DNA of 64,000 nucleotides, taken from assembly GCF_028372415.1 (NCBI RefSeq), contig NC_092875.1, positions 183,421,522-183,485,521 of the forward strand. Direction: 5' to 3'. Source of the stretch: Notamacropus eugenii (taxonomy: Eukaryota; Chordata; Mammalia; Diprotodontia; Macropodidae). The translations under genes and the position numbers were made by a program. A model generated the notes under the pieces. It made no database searches, had not been told where the DNA came from, and worked only from the letters and a program-made list of their open reading frames with translations. Numbering within the stretch: the first letter of the stretch is position 1; each line of letters opens with the position of its first letter. Below are positions 33,997-44,447 of this stretch, piece after piece.

Positions 33997-35100
33997 ATGC
34001 CCAAAAAAGGGGAAAAAATAAGACTATAGAAAGTTACTTTCTTGGTGAACATGTATTTCCTTCCATTCTTTTGGATGAGGAAGAAATACGCTTACCATCA
34101 GAGGAGAGGTCAAGAATTCTGCATCCAAAACCTCCAAAATAAATATGCAATTATCTCAGGCCATGGACAAGCTCAAAGAGGATTTTGAAAATCAAGCAGG
34201 AGAGGTGGACAAAAAATTGGGAAGAAAAATGAGAGAGATGCAAGAAAATCATGAAAAGTGAGTCAACAGCTTGCTAAAGGAGACCCAAAAAAATGATAAA
34301 GAAAACACCTTTAAAAATACGCTAACTAAACTGACAAAAGAGGTCCAAAAAGCCAATGAGGAGAAGAATGCTTTCCAAAGCAGAATTAGCCAATGGAAAA
34401 AGAGGTTCAAAAGCTCACTGAAGAAAACAGTTCTTTAAAAATTAGAATGGAACAGATGGAAGCGAATAACTTTATGAGAAACCAAGAAATTACAAAACAA
34501 AACCAAAAGAATGAAAAAATAGAACATAATGTGAAATATCTCATTGGAAAAACAACTGACCTGGAAAATAGATCCAGGAGAGACAATTTAAAAATTATGG
34601 GACTACCATGATCAAAAAAAGAGCCTAGACATCATCTTTCATGAAATTATCAAGGAAAACTGCCCTGAGATTCTAGAACCAGAGGGCAAAACAAGTATTG
34701 AAAGAATCCACCAATCACTGCCTGAAAGAGATCCAAAAAGAGAAACTCCTAGCAACATTGTAGTCAAATTACAGAGTTCCCAGGTCAAGGAGAAAATATT
34801 GCAAGCAGCTTGAAAGAAACAATTTGAGTATTGTGGAAATACAATCAGAATAATACAGGATCTGGCAGTCCTAAGGGATCATAGAATGTGGAATATGATA
34901 TTCCAGAAGTCAAAGGAACTGTGATTAAAACCAAGAATCACCTGAGTATAGTACTTCAAGGGGAAAAATGGTCATTCAGTGATATAGAGGACTTTCAAGC
35001 ATTCATGATAAAAAGACCAGAACTGAACAGAAAATTTGACTTTCAAACACAAGAATCAAGAGAAGCAGGAGAAGGTAAACATGAAAGAGAAATTGTAAGG
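33997..35100 (+). pseudogene. HAL1 copy A ORF1 remnant (L1 ORF1p-like)
   Basis: ORF1p is an RNA-binding chaperone with a coiled coil, an RRM and a C-terminal domain. Here the start codon at 33,997 runs into a stop within about ten codons. The coiled-coil part is readable in a 72-codon frame (34,393-34,611, EVQKLTEENSSLKIRMEQME). It joins the RRM entry motif (RRDNLKIMGLP), where a deletion of several codons and a frameshift occur. A C-terminal frame at 34,888-35,145 contains DIEDFQAFMIKRPELNRKFD. Clearly non-functional and more decayed than copy B. Confidence 0.85.
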
Positions 35101-35191
35101 GACTTTCTAAAGTTGAACTCTTTACAATACTACATAGAAAGATAACATTTGTAACTCTTGAGACTTTTCTCAATATCTGAGTAGTTGGAGG

Positions 35192-35192
35192 G

Positions 35193-35230
<38 letters not shown>
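35192..35230 (+). repeat. (AC)n microsatellite inside HAL1 copy A
   Basis: 'attacacacacacacacaca' run. It lies at the equivalent place in copy B, so it is an element-internal feature that expands independently in each copy. Confidence 0.9.
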
Positions 35231-35231
<1 letters not shown>

Positions 35232-36075
35232 ACATACACAGACATATAGACAGAGAGCACAGGGTGAGTTGAATCAGAAAGGATGATATCTAAAAAAAAT
35301 AAAATTAAGGGGTAAGAGGAATATATTGGGAGGAGAAAGGGAAAAATGGAATGGGGCAAATTATCTCTCAAAAAAGAGGTAAGAAAAAGCTTTTTTCAGT
35401 GGAAGAGAAAAGGGAGGAGATGAGAGGGAAAAAATTAAGCTTACTCTCTTTACACTTGACTTACAGAGGGAATAACATGCTCACTCAGTCTATCTTACAC
35501 TATAGGAAAGTAGGGGAGAAGGGACAAGTGGGGTGGGGATGATAGAAGGGATGGCAAATGGAAGGAGGGAAAAATTAGAAGTAAACACTTATGGGGAGGT
35601 ACAAGGTCAAAAGAGAGAATAGAATAAATGGGGGACAGGATGAGATGGAGGGAAACAGTTAGTCTTATACAACATGACTATTATGGAAGCCATTTGCAAA
35701 ACCACACATATATAGCCAATATTGAATTGCTTGCCTTCTCAGTGGGGATGGGTGTGGAGGGAAAAAGGGAGTGAAGTTGGAACTCAAAGTTTTAGGAATG
35801 AACGTTGAGAATTGTTTTAGCATACAACTAGAAAATAAGAAATACATGTAATGGGGTATAGAAATGTATCTTGCCCTACAAGAAAAGAGAGAAGATGAGT
35901 ATGAGGGAAGGGAAATGTATGATAGAAGGGAAAGCATATTGAGGGAAGGGGTAATCAGAATGCAAGGCGTTATGCGGTGGGGGAGGGGAGAGATGAGGAG
36001 AAAATTTAGAACTCAAAATTTTGTGGAAATGAATGTTGAAAACTAAAAATAAATAAACATTAAAAAAACTTAAAA

Positions 36076-36275
36076 AATAATATTCCATTATAAGTACACA
36101 TCACAGTTTTTTTAGCCATTACCCAATTGATGGGCATCCCTTTGATTTCCAATTCTTAGCCACTACAAAAGAGTTGCTATAAATATTTTTGTACAAATAG
36201 GTTCTTTTCCCTTTGTTTTTTAAGGAGTTGTGATATAGACCTAGCAGTGGTATTGCTGGATCAAAATGCATGCTT
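36076..36275 (-). mobile_element. LINE-1 3' end, right half (host of HAL1 copy A)
   Basis: Begins with the second copy of the 16-bp TSD and continues the interrupted L1 with 'agccattacccaattgatgg', 'ttgatttccaattcttagcc' and 'agcagtggtattgctggatc'. Confidence 0.85.
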
Positions 36276-36469
36276 CCTATACCTCACCTCTCTTCCTTCC
36301 CATTCTCTTAGATCTAAGAAAAAGAGAGGAATTAGTAAAGACCTAGAAATTTTCCCCCCAAAATATGAATTTTATTTACCTGGTAATTTTTAATAAAAAA
36401 GAAATTAATCTGTAGTAATTTAGCCCACCAGTCATTTCTATTCTAAAAATTATTTTATTGATACCCTTA
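36276..36469. other. Unassigned
   Basis: AT-rich gap, no feature recognised. Confidence 0.35.
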
Positions 36470-36614
36470 GAGAAGCAGCTATGCAGTATAGTGGACAGAG
36501 CAATAGATATTAGGGTCATGAAGACCTGAAGATATTAGGGTCAAATTTTGTCACTGGTACTGGCCATTTAATCACAGGGGAGTCACTACTTTCTCTGAAC
36601 CTCAGTTTCTTCAT
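36470..36614 (+). repeat. MIR fragment
   Basis: 'tatgcagtatagtggacaga' head, 'tctctgaacctcagtttctt'. Truncated where the next SINE begins. Confidence 0.6.
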
Positions 36615-36860
36615 ACCTCACCTCAGACACTTGACACTCACTAGCTGTGTGACCTTGGGCAAGTCACTTAACCTCAATTGCCTCATCCTGGGTCATCTCC
36701 AGTCATCCTGATGAATATCTGGTCACTGGATTTAGATGGCTCTGGAGGAGAAGTGAGGCTGGTAACGCACACAGTCCTCCCTCACTCAAAACAAAGTCAA
36801 GTGCAAGTCATGTCATCATTTCTCTGATGGCATGGTCTTCTTTGGCAACGAAGGATGAAC
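36615..36860 (+). repeat. Mar-1-like SINE with RTE tail, 5'-truncated
   Basis: 'ctcacctcagacacttgaca', 'tagctgtgtgaccttgggca', 'catcctgatgaatatctggt', 'ggtcttctttggcaacgaag'. It lacks its tRNA-like head. It ends in the following CA microsatellite. Confidence 0.9.
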
Positions 36861-36892
36861 ACTCACACACACACACACATACACACACACGC
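36861..36892 (+). repeat. (CA)n microsatellite at SINE tail
   Basis: About 30 bp of 'acacacacac' with one T interruption. It probably arose from the SINE tail 'gaacacacac'. Confidence 0.9.
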
Positions 36893-37150
36893 ACAGCAGT
36901 TAGGTGGTAGAGTAGATAAAGTGCCAGGCCTGGAGTCAGGGAGATTCATCTTCTTGAGTTCAAATCTGGCGTTATCAGATATTTACTAGTTGTGTGACCC
37001 TAGGCAAGTCACTTAAAGCTGTTTGCTCCAGTTTCCTCATCTGTAAAATGAGCTGGAGAAGGAAATGGCAAACCACTTCAGTATCTTTACCAAGAAAATC
37101 TCAAATGGGTCACAAAGAATCAGATACTACTGAACAACCACAAAAAAAAA
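36893..37150 (+). repeat. tRNA-derived marsupial SINE (full length)
   Basis: 'gcagttaggtggtagagtag', 'gaccctaggcaagtcactta', 'gagctggagaaggaaatggc', 'atgggtcacaaagaatcaga', A10 tail. Confidence 0.9.
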
Positions 37151-37196
37151 ATACATACACATGTATATATGACCATGTGTGTGTATTAAAATAGAA

Positions 37197-37417
37197 AGGG
37201 CAATGTAATTGGAAACAGGAGACCTAGGCTCCCAATTTATATACTTCCTAATTGTGTGATTATTAAGCAGGACAACGATCTTCTCTGAGCTTCAGGTTTT
37301 CTTATCTCTATAGTGGGAATGATAATACATTTACTACTTACCTAATAGGATTGCTATGGAGGAGGCATTTGGAATACCGTAAAGTGCTACACAAATTTCA
37401 GCTATTGTTATCATCAT
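37197..37417 (+). repeat. MIR
   Basis: 'gggcaatgtaattggaaaca', 'ctctgagcttcaggttttct', 'gaataccgtaaagtgctaca', 'atttcagctattgttatcat'. Confidence 0.75.
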
Positions 37418-38737
37418 GCTATCTTGCCTTACTTTTACGCTCAACTGCAAGTGAATTAAATTTTCCTGGTCCATATCCCCTGCAGTTGCAAAAGACCTGC
37501 ATGATGCACTCTATAAATAAATCCACATTCTCTAACTGTGTAGAAAAGGGTCTTCTGCAGTGTCTTTCCAATAGGGTCCAGAAATTAACGAGCTTAACTA
37601 TATGGGAATGGTGCAAAGTTAAAGGACTGACAGGAGACCCCATTGAAGGATACTCTACTCTGATCAGTAACATAAAACTAGCGATGTGAACAAGAAAATG
37701 AGATTTATTGGCCTTAACTTCTTTGTTTCAGAATGGAAAATGAGACATTGAAGTATATAATTTCTGTTAGCTCTGCCTCTTTCCATTATGTATTAGTGTG
37801 TTCCCAATAAATGGGTCATTCCAGGTGATATCTTGTTTCCTGTAGTTTGTAGGCTGGCTTTATTAGAGAAGCGACTTCCTTGGTCCTGGTCTGGCAAAAG
37901 ACCAGTAGAATTGTAATATTCACCCACCCCACCCCCACCTTTCCTGCCTGCACAGACTTACAACATTGCAAGTCTATCAGTAATCATAGGAGCCAAAGAG
38001 AACTATAAGGCAAAGCGAGTGATGGAAGACAGCCGAAGAGAAAGATAATTGCAAGTTGGAACATAATTAAATCTTAATGCAGTGTACAAAATATTTCAGA
38101 GCCAACTTAATGGTGTATGCCTCAGCCAGATTACTCAGAACACAGATTCATTTCAAAAGCTCTCTGTTACAACCTATAATCCTAAAAGACAGCACCACGT
38201 CATTTGCCTGAACGTGGATCTTACCTACCAAGTGTCCTGCTTTGGACTCTTTAAAAATATGTATGATCAAGTACTGATCATTTTAGTTAGAATCCTCTTC
38301 TTGTTTCCTCTTTTGCCCAAGCATAATGCAAGGGGCATTCATTTTTAAGTTACAAACTTTTTTCTAATACAGTTGATTCCTCCCAGGCTAAACAGTTTTC
38401 TCTGAAAATTCTCACCCCATAATTAAGTCTCTGAAAGGAGGAGAGTTTACTTAGTAGGGTAACTCAGTGAACAATTCCCATCCCCCATAGAAAGGATTAG
38501 CTCCTGAGAGAAGGTGGGAGGTAGTGAAGAAAGCTGTTTGGCAAACAAACCTGTAGAGATGAAAACAAGAGAATGTTGGTGAAGAGAAGTATGCTTGGGT
38601 TCTACTTTGGGGGTCTTCCTGCTCAAACATTCCCATTTAGTGCTTCTTGGTTGTTAGAACAATGACAATGTAGGGAGAAGTGAGAAAACTATCTAATACT
38701 TACCTAAAACTACCTAATACTAGTACTTACTTACAAA
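37418..38737. other. Unassigned, repeat-poor sequence
   Basis: About 1.3 kb without recognised repeats; the longest such stretch with balanced composition in the middle of the window. Open frames of 112 codons (37,351-37,689, starting inside the MIR) and 88 codons (38,082-38,348) have no recognised domains. Could contain conserved non-coding sequence. Confidence 0.4.
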
Positions 38738-38950
38738 CGATTAGGTGGTTCAGTGAATAGAGCTCTGAGTCTGGAGTCAGGAAGACCTGCGTTCAAATCC
38801 AGCCTCAGACGCTTACTAGCTATATGACCCTGGGCAAATGACTTAATCTCTGTTTGCCTTAGTCCGCTAGAGAAAGAAATGATGAACCATTCTTGTATCT
38901 TTGCCAAGAAAACCCCATGGACAGTAATGGTAGACATAACTGAAGAATAG
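38738..38950 (+). repeat. tRNA-derived marsupial SINE
   Basis: 'gattaggtggttcagtgaat', 'tgaccctgggcaaatgactt', 'tatctttgccaagaaaaccc'. Confidence 0.85.
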
Positions 38951-39524
38951 CATATACCAAGCTAGGCCCAAAGACCCTAAACTGTTATTAAAATACTAAT
39001 TTATTTTCTGCTCCAGGAAGTAAAACGAATTATTTAGTAGGGATGTTGACAACATCCTTTTTGGTTGTATTTGACCTTTGGGGTTAGAGAAGGTTAAAAA
39101 AAAAAAAGTTACCAGGGAAACTTACAAATTTTTCGAATAAGATAATCTAAGAAATGGGCCTGCACAACTGATTCCTAGTGCTTCAGGATGTAGTTTGCCC
39201 CACCTGAGCTTCTGATTTCCTTAATATCAGTCCATGGTGGTAGGTTCATGCAAGGAGAATTTTAATGAGACAAAAATGTTGTATCTCCTCTTGACCTACT
39301 GGGTACTAAGTGTTAAGAGGGAAGTAATAGGGCTTAGCAGGCTCTCATATTTGCATGAATAGGGGCTTAGGTTCCAGGGCTATGAAATGTTTGAGAAATG
39401 TCAAAAAAGTCTTGCCCCAAAATATCTTTTCTGCTGGCTTGCCATGGTGCCCAGAATGTCTGTTGTTATTATTTCAGCACTCTCAGGGACTGACACTGTA
39501 TTGAAATGCATCCAAGAGGGGGAG
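38951..39524. other. Unassigned intergenic sequence
   Basis: No feature recognised apart from an A11 run near 39,097. Confidence 0.35.
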
Positions 39525-39650
39525 ACTAGGCTGCATGATAGATAAGAGTACTGACCCTGGAATCAGGAGGACCTGAGTTCAAATATGGCTTCAGACATTT
39601 GGCATGTATTAGCATTGCGACCCTGGGCAAATCACTTAACCCCAATGGAG
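39525..39650 (+). repeat. tRNA-derived SINE, head only
   Basis: 'ctggaatcaggaggacctga', 'gcgaccctgggcaaatcact', then stops; 3'-truncated. Confidence 0.75.
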
Positions 39651-39689
39651 AAGATAAATTTTTTTCTACTCTCCATGTTCATATATCCC

Positions 39690-40244
39690 CTGTTTGAGAG
39701 ACATCCATCCATATGGGCATCACTCCATTAATTACTACTTGTTGGACCTGATCACTTAAACAGTTCTAAGTGCTATCTCCCAGCCTGTATCTTTCCATCT
39801 TATCCACAAGGCTAATCTGAGACACTATGCCAAATGCATTGCTGAAATCCAAATTGACAAATTTGACATTCCCCCTGGTCTATTAGTCTGATAACCGCCT
39901 CAAAAAAAAAAAGAGAATGCATTTATTGCAACATGATTTGCTATTTTTGTGTCCCATATTGATTTGTAATGATCATTGTTTAGCCTTTTAAATGTTCATC
40001 ATTTCTGAGCACTATCCTTTTAAATAAAACATTTTAGAATTTTCTGAGAATTCAAACACATTTGGCTACAATTTACATAATCAACTTTCTTCCCCTTTTT
40101 TGAAAATCTAGACGATGTTGGCCCATCTATAGTCCTGAAACACCACTATATGTTGTGATTTTTAAAAGATCATCAATGGTGCCTCAACACATGTGAAATC
40201 ACATTCAACATATTGGATTACAGTTTACATTGGATTGGTGACTA
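39690..40244 (-). mobile_element. L3/CR1 LINE, internal (part 1)
   Basis: Antisense L3: 'gggcatcactccattaatta', 'cttatccacaaggctaatct', 'atgccaaatgcattgctgaa', 'atttctgagcactatccttt'. Reverse-transcriptase debris without a readable frame. Confidence 0.65.
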
Positions 40245-40488
40245 AAGGCAAATGTGGAATGATGAATGGGAAAATCCTTGGATTTGGCCTTAAAAGGACT
40301 GGACTTGAATTCTGACCACTATAACAAACCACTTTATTTAACTGAGTCTCTGTTTATCTGTAAAATGGAGTGGGGGCAGAGGGGGCAATGATATTGACAG
40401 TGCCTCCCTAATAGGATTATTGTGAGTTTCAAATCAGATGATATATGTAAAGTATTTTTTATGTAAATGGCAGCTGTTATTTAACTCA
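40245..40488 (+). repeat. MIR inserted in L3
   Basis: 'ggactggacttgaattctga', 'gagtctctgtttatctgtaa', 'taggattattgtgagtttca', 'aaatggcagctgttatttaa'. Confidence 0.7.
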
Positions 40489-41055
40489 CTGAAGGCACTT
40501 AGGTAATCTCACTGTTTTATAATTTATTTTTCTTTTCTATCCCAGTCACCATGTTGGTTCTAATATAGCTCTTCATGATTTTTCCAAAATCCCTGATAAC
40601 AGATCAACAATTTTATCCACCTGTTCTTTTCTGTATCTTGGGATATAGCTTGCCTGGAACTAACTGCTTAAACATGATGAGAATATCAAAGTGTTCTTTT
40701 CCTATTACTTCACTTATCTTGGGTTTTCATTCTCTGTTAATCATTTTAGTTCTGTTTTCCAAGGTCTGAGAATCATTCTCCTTGACAAAGGAAATAATAA
40801 AAACAAATATTGATTCATCCTACCTTTTCAACTTTTATCTTTCCATCCATATCATGCGACAGTCTTATCCCTTTTTTGATCATCCCCTTTAGCCCAGACA
40901 CAAAAGTCAGGCACAAGCCTTTCGTTGGCCCTAACATTCATAGCCAATCTCACTTAATTTTGAACTTTAACACTCCTGGCACTATCTGCTTACAGGGATA
41001 TAACACTTCGCGCATATCTTCAGTCACCTTGGCTTGTTTCTGCACATTAAAAAAA
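40489..41055 (-). mobile_element. L3/CR1 LINE, internal (part 2)
   Basis: Continues the L3: 'atcttgggttttcattctct', 'cattttagttctgttttcca', 'gagaatcattctccttgaca', 'cttggcttgtttctgcac'. Together with part 1 it forms one of the longest L3 relics in the window. Confidence 0.65.
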
Positions 41056-41254
41056 ACCCGACTAAAAACAACTAATAGATTAAACTTGATAGGTGATAAA
41101 CTAAAATATGATAGGCAAATTCCATGTGTATCAACTTTGGTATTTTAATACAGTCTGTCTTTTTATCCTATATAATAAATGTTTATGGTTACATTTTTAG
41201 AATTCTTCTCCCAATGTCTTCTCTTCCTTAGCCAACTTTTCCTGTAGAATCCTG

Positions 41255-41456
41255 GGCCATGGCAAATTAATACACTGCCGGTGGCACTGTGAATTAACCC
41301 AATTGTTCTACTTTGAGGTCTAAGAAGCAATTTTGGAATTGTGCAAAAAGAATCATTAAACTCTTAAGTACATTTTTGACCCAAGATTCCTAACATTGGG
41401 CTTATAACACAAAGAAGTAATCTCACACAGAGATCCTATTTATAACAAAATATTCA
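41255..41456 (+). mobile_element. LINE-1 ORF2 end, left part (host of HAL1 copy B)
   Basis: 'ggcactgtgaattaacccaa', 'gaagcaattttggaattgtg', 'gtacatttttgacccaagat' correspond to the sense-strand ORF2 C-terminus (the 'CWW...FDPAI' region). The last 10 bases (41,447-41,456) are the HAL1 TSD. Confidence 0.8.
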
Positions 41457-42119
41457 GGGGGGAGGAGCCAAGATAGTGGAGTAGAAAGATATACATATGC
41501 TAGCTCTGAACCCACAGTCCATAAAATACCAGTAAAGAAGAACTCCCAACAAATTCTGGAGCAGCAGAAGCCATGGAACAACGGAGTAGAGGAGATTTCT
41601 GTTCCAGACAGACCTGAAAAACTGACCCAAAAGGTCCCTCGCTCACCAGACCCAGAGCAGAGCCCAGCCCTGCCTTGGCCATGAGGCACCAAGAGGAGCA
41701 GATCCCAGCAGGCTTCAGGGGCAGAATCTCCAGCGGCCACACAGGTCCCTCCACCCACAGGCACCAAAGGTCAGTGAGAGGGTCTTTTAGCATGCTGAGA
41801 GGGGAGTGGGGTGTCCCCATAACTCAGGCCCCCTCGGGAGGCAGCAGCAGACAGGGGCTCCCAAAGCAGGCAGGAGCTTGGATCCATTGTTGAAGGTCTC
41901 CACATAAACCCCCTAAGGGAACTGGAGCCCCAGTGATGGCCCTGCCCCCACCTGAGCACCTGAATTTAATCTCACACTGAATAGCAGCCCCATTCCTGCC
42001 CAAAGCCCTGAGGCTGGGAAGCAGCATTTGAACCTCAGACCCCAAGCGCTGGCTGGGCAGATCTGGAGGCCAGGTGGGTGTGGAGAGGACACTCAGAAGT
42101 CAAGTAACCGACTGGGAAA

Positions 42120-43224
42120 ATGCTCAGAAAAGGGGGGAAAAAAAATAAGACCATAGAAGGCTACTTTCTTGGTGAACAGATATCTCCTCCCTTCCTTTCC
42201 GATGATGAAGAACAATACTTACCATGAGGGAAAGACGTAGAAATCAAGGCTTCTGTATCCCAAACACCCAAAATAAATATTCAATGGGCTCAGGCCATGG
42301 AAGAGCTCAAAAAGGATTTTGAAAATCAAGTGAGAGAGGTGGAGGAAAAACTCAGAAGAGAAATGAGAGAGATGCAAGAAAAGCATGAAAAGCAGGTCAA
42401 CACTTTGCTAAAGGAGACCCCCAAAAAATGTTGAAGAAAATAACACCTTGAAAAATAGGCTAATTCAATTGACAAAAGAGGTTCAAAAAGCCAGTGAGGA
42501 GAAGAATGCTTTCCAAAGCAGAATTAGCCAAATGGAAAAGGAGGTCCAAAAGCTCACTGAAGAAAATAGTTCTTTCAAAATTAGAATGGAACAGATGGAG
42601 GCCAATGACTTTATGAGAAACCAAGAAATCACAAAACAAAACCAAAAGAATGACAAAATGGAAGATAATGTGAAATATCTCATTGGAAAAACAACTGACC
42701 TGGAAAATAGATCCAGGAGAGACAATTTAAAAATTATGGGACTACCTGAAAGCCATGATCAAAAAAAGAGCCTAGACATCATCTTTCATGAAATATCAAA
42801 GAAAAACTGCCCTGATATTCTAGAACCAGAGGACAAAATAAGTATTCAAGAAATCCGCCAATCACTGCCTGAAAGAGATCCAAAAAGAGAAACTCCTAGG
42901 AACATTGTGGCCAAATTCCAGAGTTCCCAGGTCAAGGAGATAATATTGCAAGCAGCTAGAAAGAAATAATTCAAGTACTGTGGAAATACAATCAGGATAA
43001 CACAAGATCTAGCAGCTTCTACATTAAGGGATCGAAGGGCGTGGAATATCATATTCCAGAAGTCAAAGGCACTAGGACTAAAACCAAGAATTACCTATCC
43101 AGCAAAACTGAGTATAATACTTCAGGGGAAAAAATGGTCTTTCAATGAAATCAAGGACTTTCAAGCATTCTTGATGAAAAGACCAGAGCTGAAAAGAAAA
43201 TTTGACTTTCAAACACAAGAATGA
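42120..43224 (+). pseudogene. HAL1 copy B ORF1, nearly intact (L1 ORF1p-like)
   Basis: L1 ORF1p-type RNA-binding protein, about 368 codons if unbroken, close to the usual L1 ORF1p length. The N-terminus is broken by an A-run shift soon after the start (42,120). The coiled coil starts around 42,297 (MEELKKDFENQVREVEEK) and crosses a one-base insertion near 42,421. It then continues open from 42,448 with heptad-like EVQKLTEENS repeats, the RRM entry RSRRDNLKIMGLPES and the linker ending QAARKK. A TAA at 42,967 replaces a likely CAA. Downstream the frame is open again to TGA at 43,222, with TYPAKLSI, GKKWSFNEIKDFQAFLMKRPEL. The few lesions suggest a comparatively recent copy, but it is not functional. 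Confidence 0.88.
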
Positions 43225-43356
43225 AGAGAAGCATGAAAAGGTAAACAGCAAAGAGAAGTCATAAGGGACTTACTAAAGTTGAACTGTTTACATTCCTACA
43301 TGGAAAGACAATATTTGTAACTCTTGAAACTTTTCAGTATCTGGGTACTGGGTGGG

Positions 43357-43359
<3 letters not shown>

Positions 43360-43396
<37 letters not shown>
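43360..43396 (+). repeat. (AC)n microsatellite inside HAL1 copy B
   Basis: 'attacacacacacacacaca' run, same position in the element as in copy A. Confidence 0.9.
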
Positions 43397-43399
<3 letters not shown>

Positions 43400-44229
43400 A
43401 CAGAGCACAGAGTGAATTGAATTGGATGGGATCATATCTTAAAAAAAAGAAATTAAGCAGTGAGAGAGAAATATATTGGGAGGAGAAAGGGAGAAATGGA
43501 ATGGGGCAAATTATCTCTCATAAAAGAAGCAAGCAAAAGATTTTTAGTGGAGGGAAAAAGAGGGGAGGTGAGAGAAAAACATGAAGTTTACTCTCATCAC
43601 ATTCCACTAAAGGAAGGAATAAAATGCACACTCATTTTAATATGAAAACCTATCTTACAATACAGGAAAGTGGGGGATAAGGGGATAAGCAGGGTGGGGG
43701 GGATGATGAAAGGGAGGCCAATGGGAGGAGGAAGCAGTTAGAAGTCAACACTCTTGGGGAGGGACAGCATCAAAAGAGGGAATAGAAGCAATGGGGGCAG
43801 GATAGGATGGAGGGAAATATAGTTAGTCTTACACAACATGACTATTATGAAAGTCATTTGCAAAACTACACAGATTTGGCCTATATTGAATTACCTGCCT
43901 TCCCAAAGGGAATGGGTGGGGAGGGAGGGATGAAGAGAAGTTGGAACTCAAAGTTTTAGGAACAACTGTCGAGTACTGTTCTTGCTACTAGGAAATAAGA
44001 AATACAGGTAATGGAGTATAGAAAGTTATCTGGCCCTACAGGACAAAAGAAAAGATGGGGAGAAGGGAAGGGAGGGATGATAGAAGAGAGGGCAGATTGG
44101 TGATAGGGGCAATTAGAATGCTCGGTGTTTTGGGGTGGGGGGAGGAGACAAATGGGGAGAAAATTTGGAACCTAAAATTTTGTGAAAATGAATGTTAAAA
44201 GTTAAATAAATAAATTTAAAAAATATTCA

Positions 44230-44447
44230 TAGAATCACTCTTAGTGATAACTAAAAGCTAAAATGTAAGGAGTGTTCGTCCACTGCACAATGGTTGAACA
44301 CATTTGAAATGAAAGTAATGTTGTTTTACTACCAGGAATGACAAATACAAGGAATTTAGATGCATATGAAATATGCATGTTAATTTATATGGAGTAAACA
44401 TGAGAAAAATATATAAATGTGTGTATTTATATAGATAAATGTATAAA
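44230..44447 (+). mobile_element. LINE-1, continuation (host of HAL1 copy B)
   Basis: 'cactgcacaatggttgaaca' and 'gtaatgttgttttactacca' match the ORF2 end downstream of the insertion point in sense orientation. Confidence 0.6.

Larger units (their letters stand above)
33264..36075 (+). mobile_element. HAL1 ('half-L1') retrotransposon, copy A, full length
   Basis: A complete ~2.8-kb LINE-1 derivative that carries only ORF1. It starts with an L1-like 5' end ('acagccaagatggctgagta'). A GC-richer 5' UTR to about 33,990 is followed by an ORF1 remnant (33,997 to about 35,100). Next come a (CA)n tract, a purine-rich 3' UTR and an A-rich end ('taaataaacattaaaaaaac'). No reverse-transcriptase or endonuclease coding sequence lies between ORF1 and the 3' UTR. 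It is flanked by a perfect 16-bp TSD, 'aataatattccattat', at 33,248-33,263 and 36,076-36,091. HAL1 elements are known to be mobilised in trans by L1; that is inferred here. Confidence 0.85.
41457..44219 (+). mobile_element. HAL1 ('half-L1') retrotransposon, copy B, full length
   Basis: A second complete ORF1-only element of ~2.76 kb. It has an L1-type start 'ggaggagccaagatagtgga' and a 5' UTR with GC-rich segment (41,640-42,080). ORF1 follows at 42,120-43,224, then a (CA)n tract, a purine-rich 3' UTR and an A-rich end 'aaataaataaatttaaa'. No ORF2. A 10-bp TSD 'aaaatattca' lies at 41,447-41,456 and 44,220-44,229. It is collinear with copy A from end to end and clearly the same subfamily. Inserted in an older same-strand L1. 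Confidence 0.9.

Noticed and set aside
41423..42045. Overlapping open frames on both strands (up to 114 codons)
   Set aside because: They lie in the GC-richer 5' UTR of HAL1 copy B; no domain, and the equivalent region of copy A is not conserved as protein.
42448..42969. 173-codon plus-strand frame as a host gene
   Set aside because: Its coiled coil and RRM entry motif are L1 ORF1p-like and it lies within HAL1 copy B bounded by a TSD.
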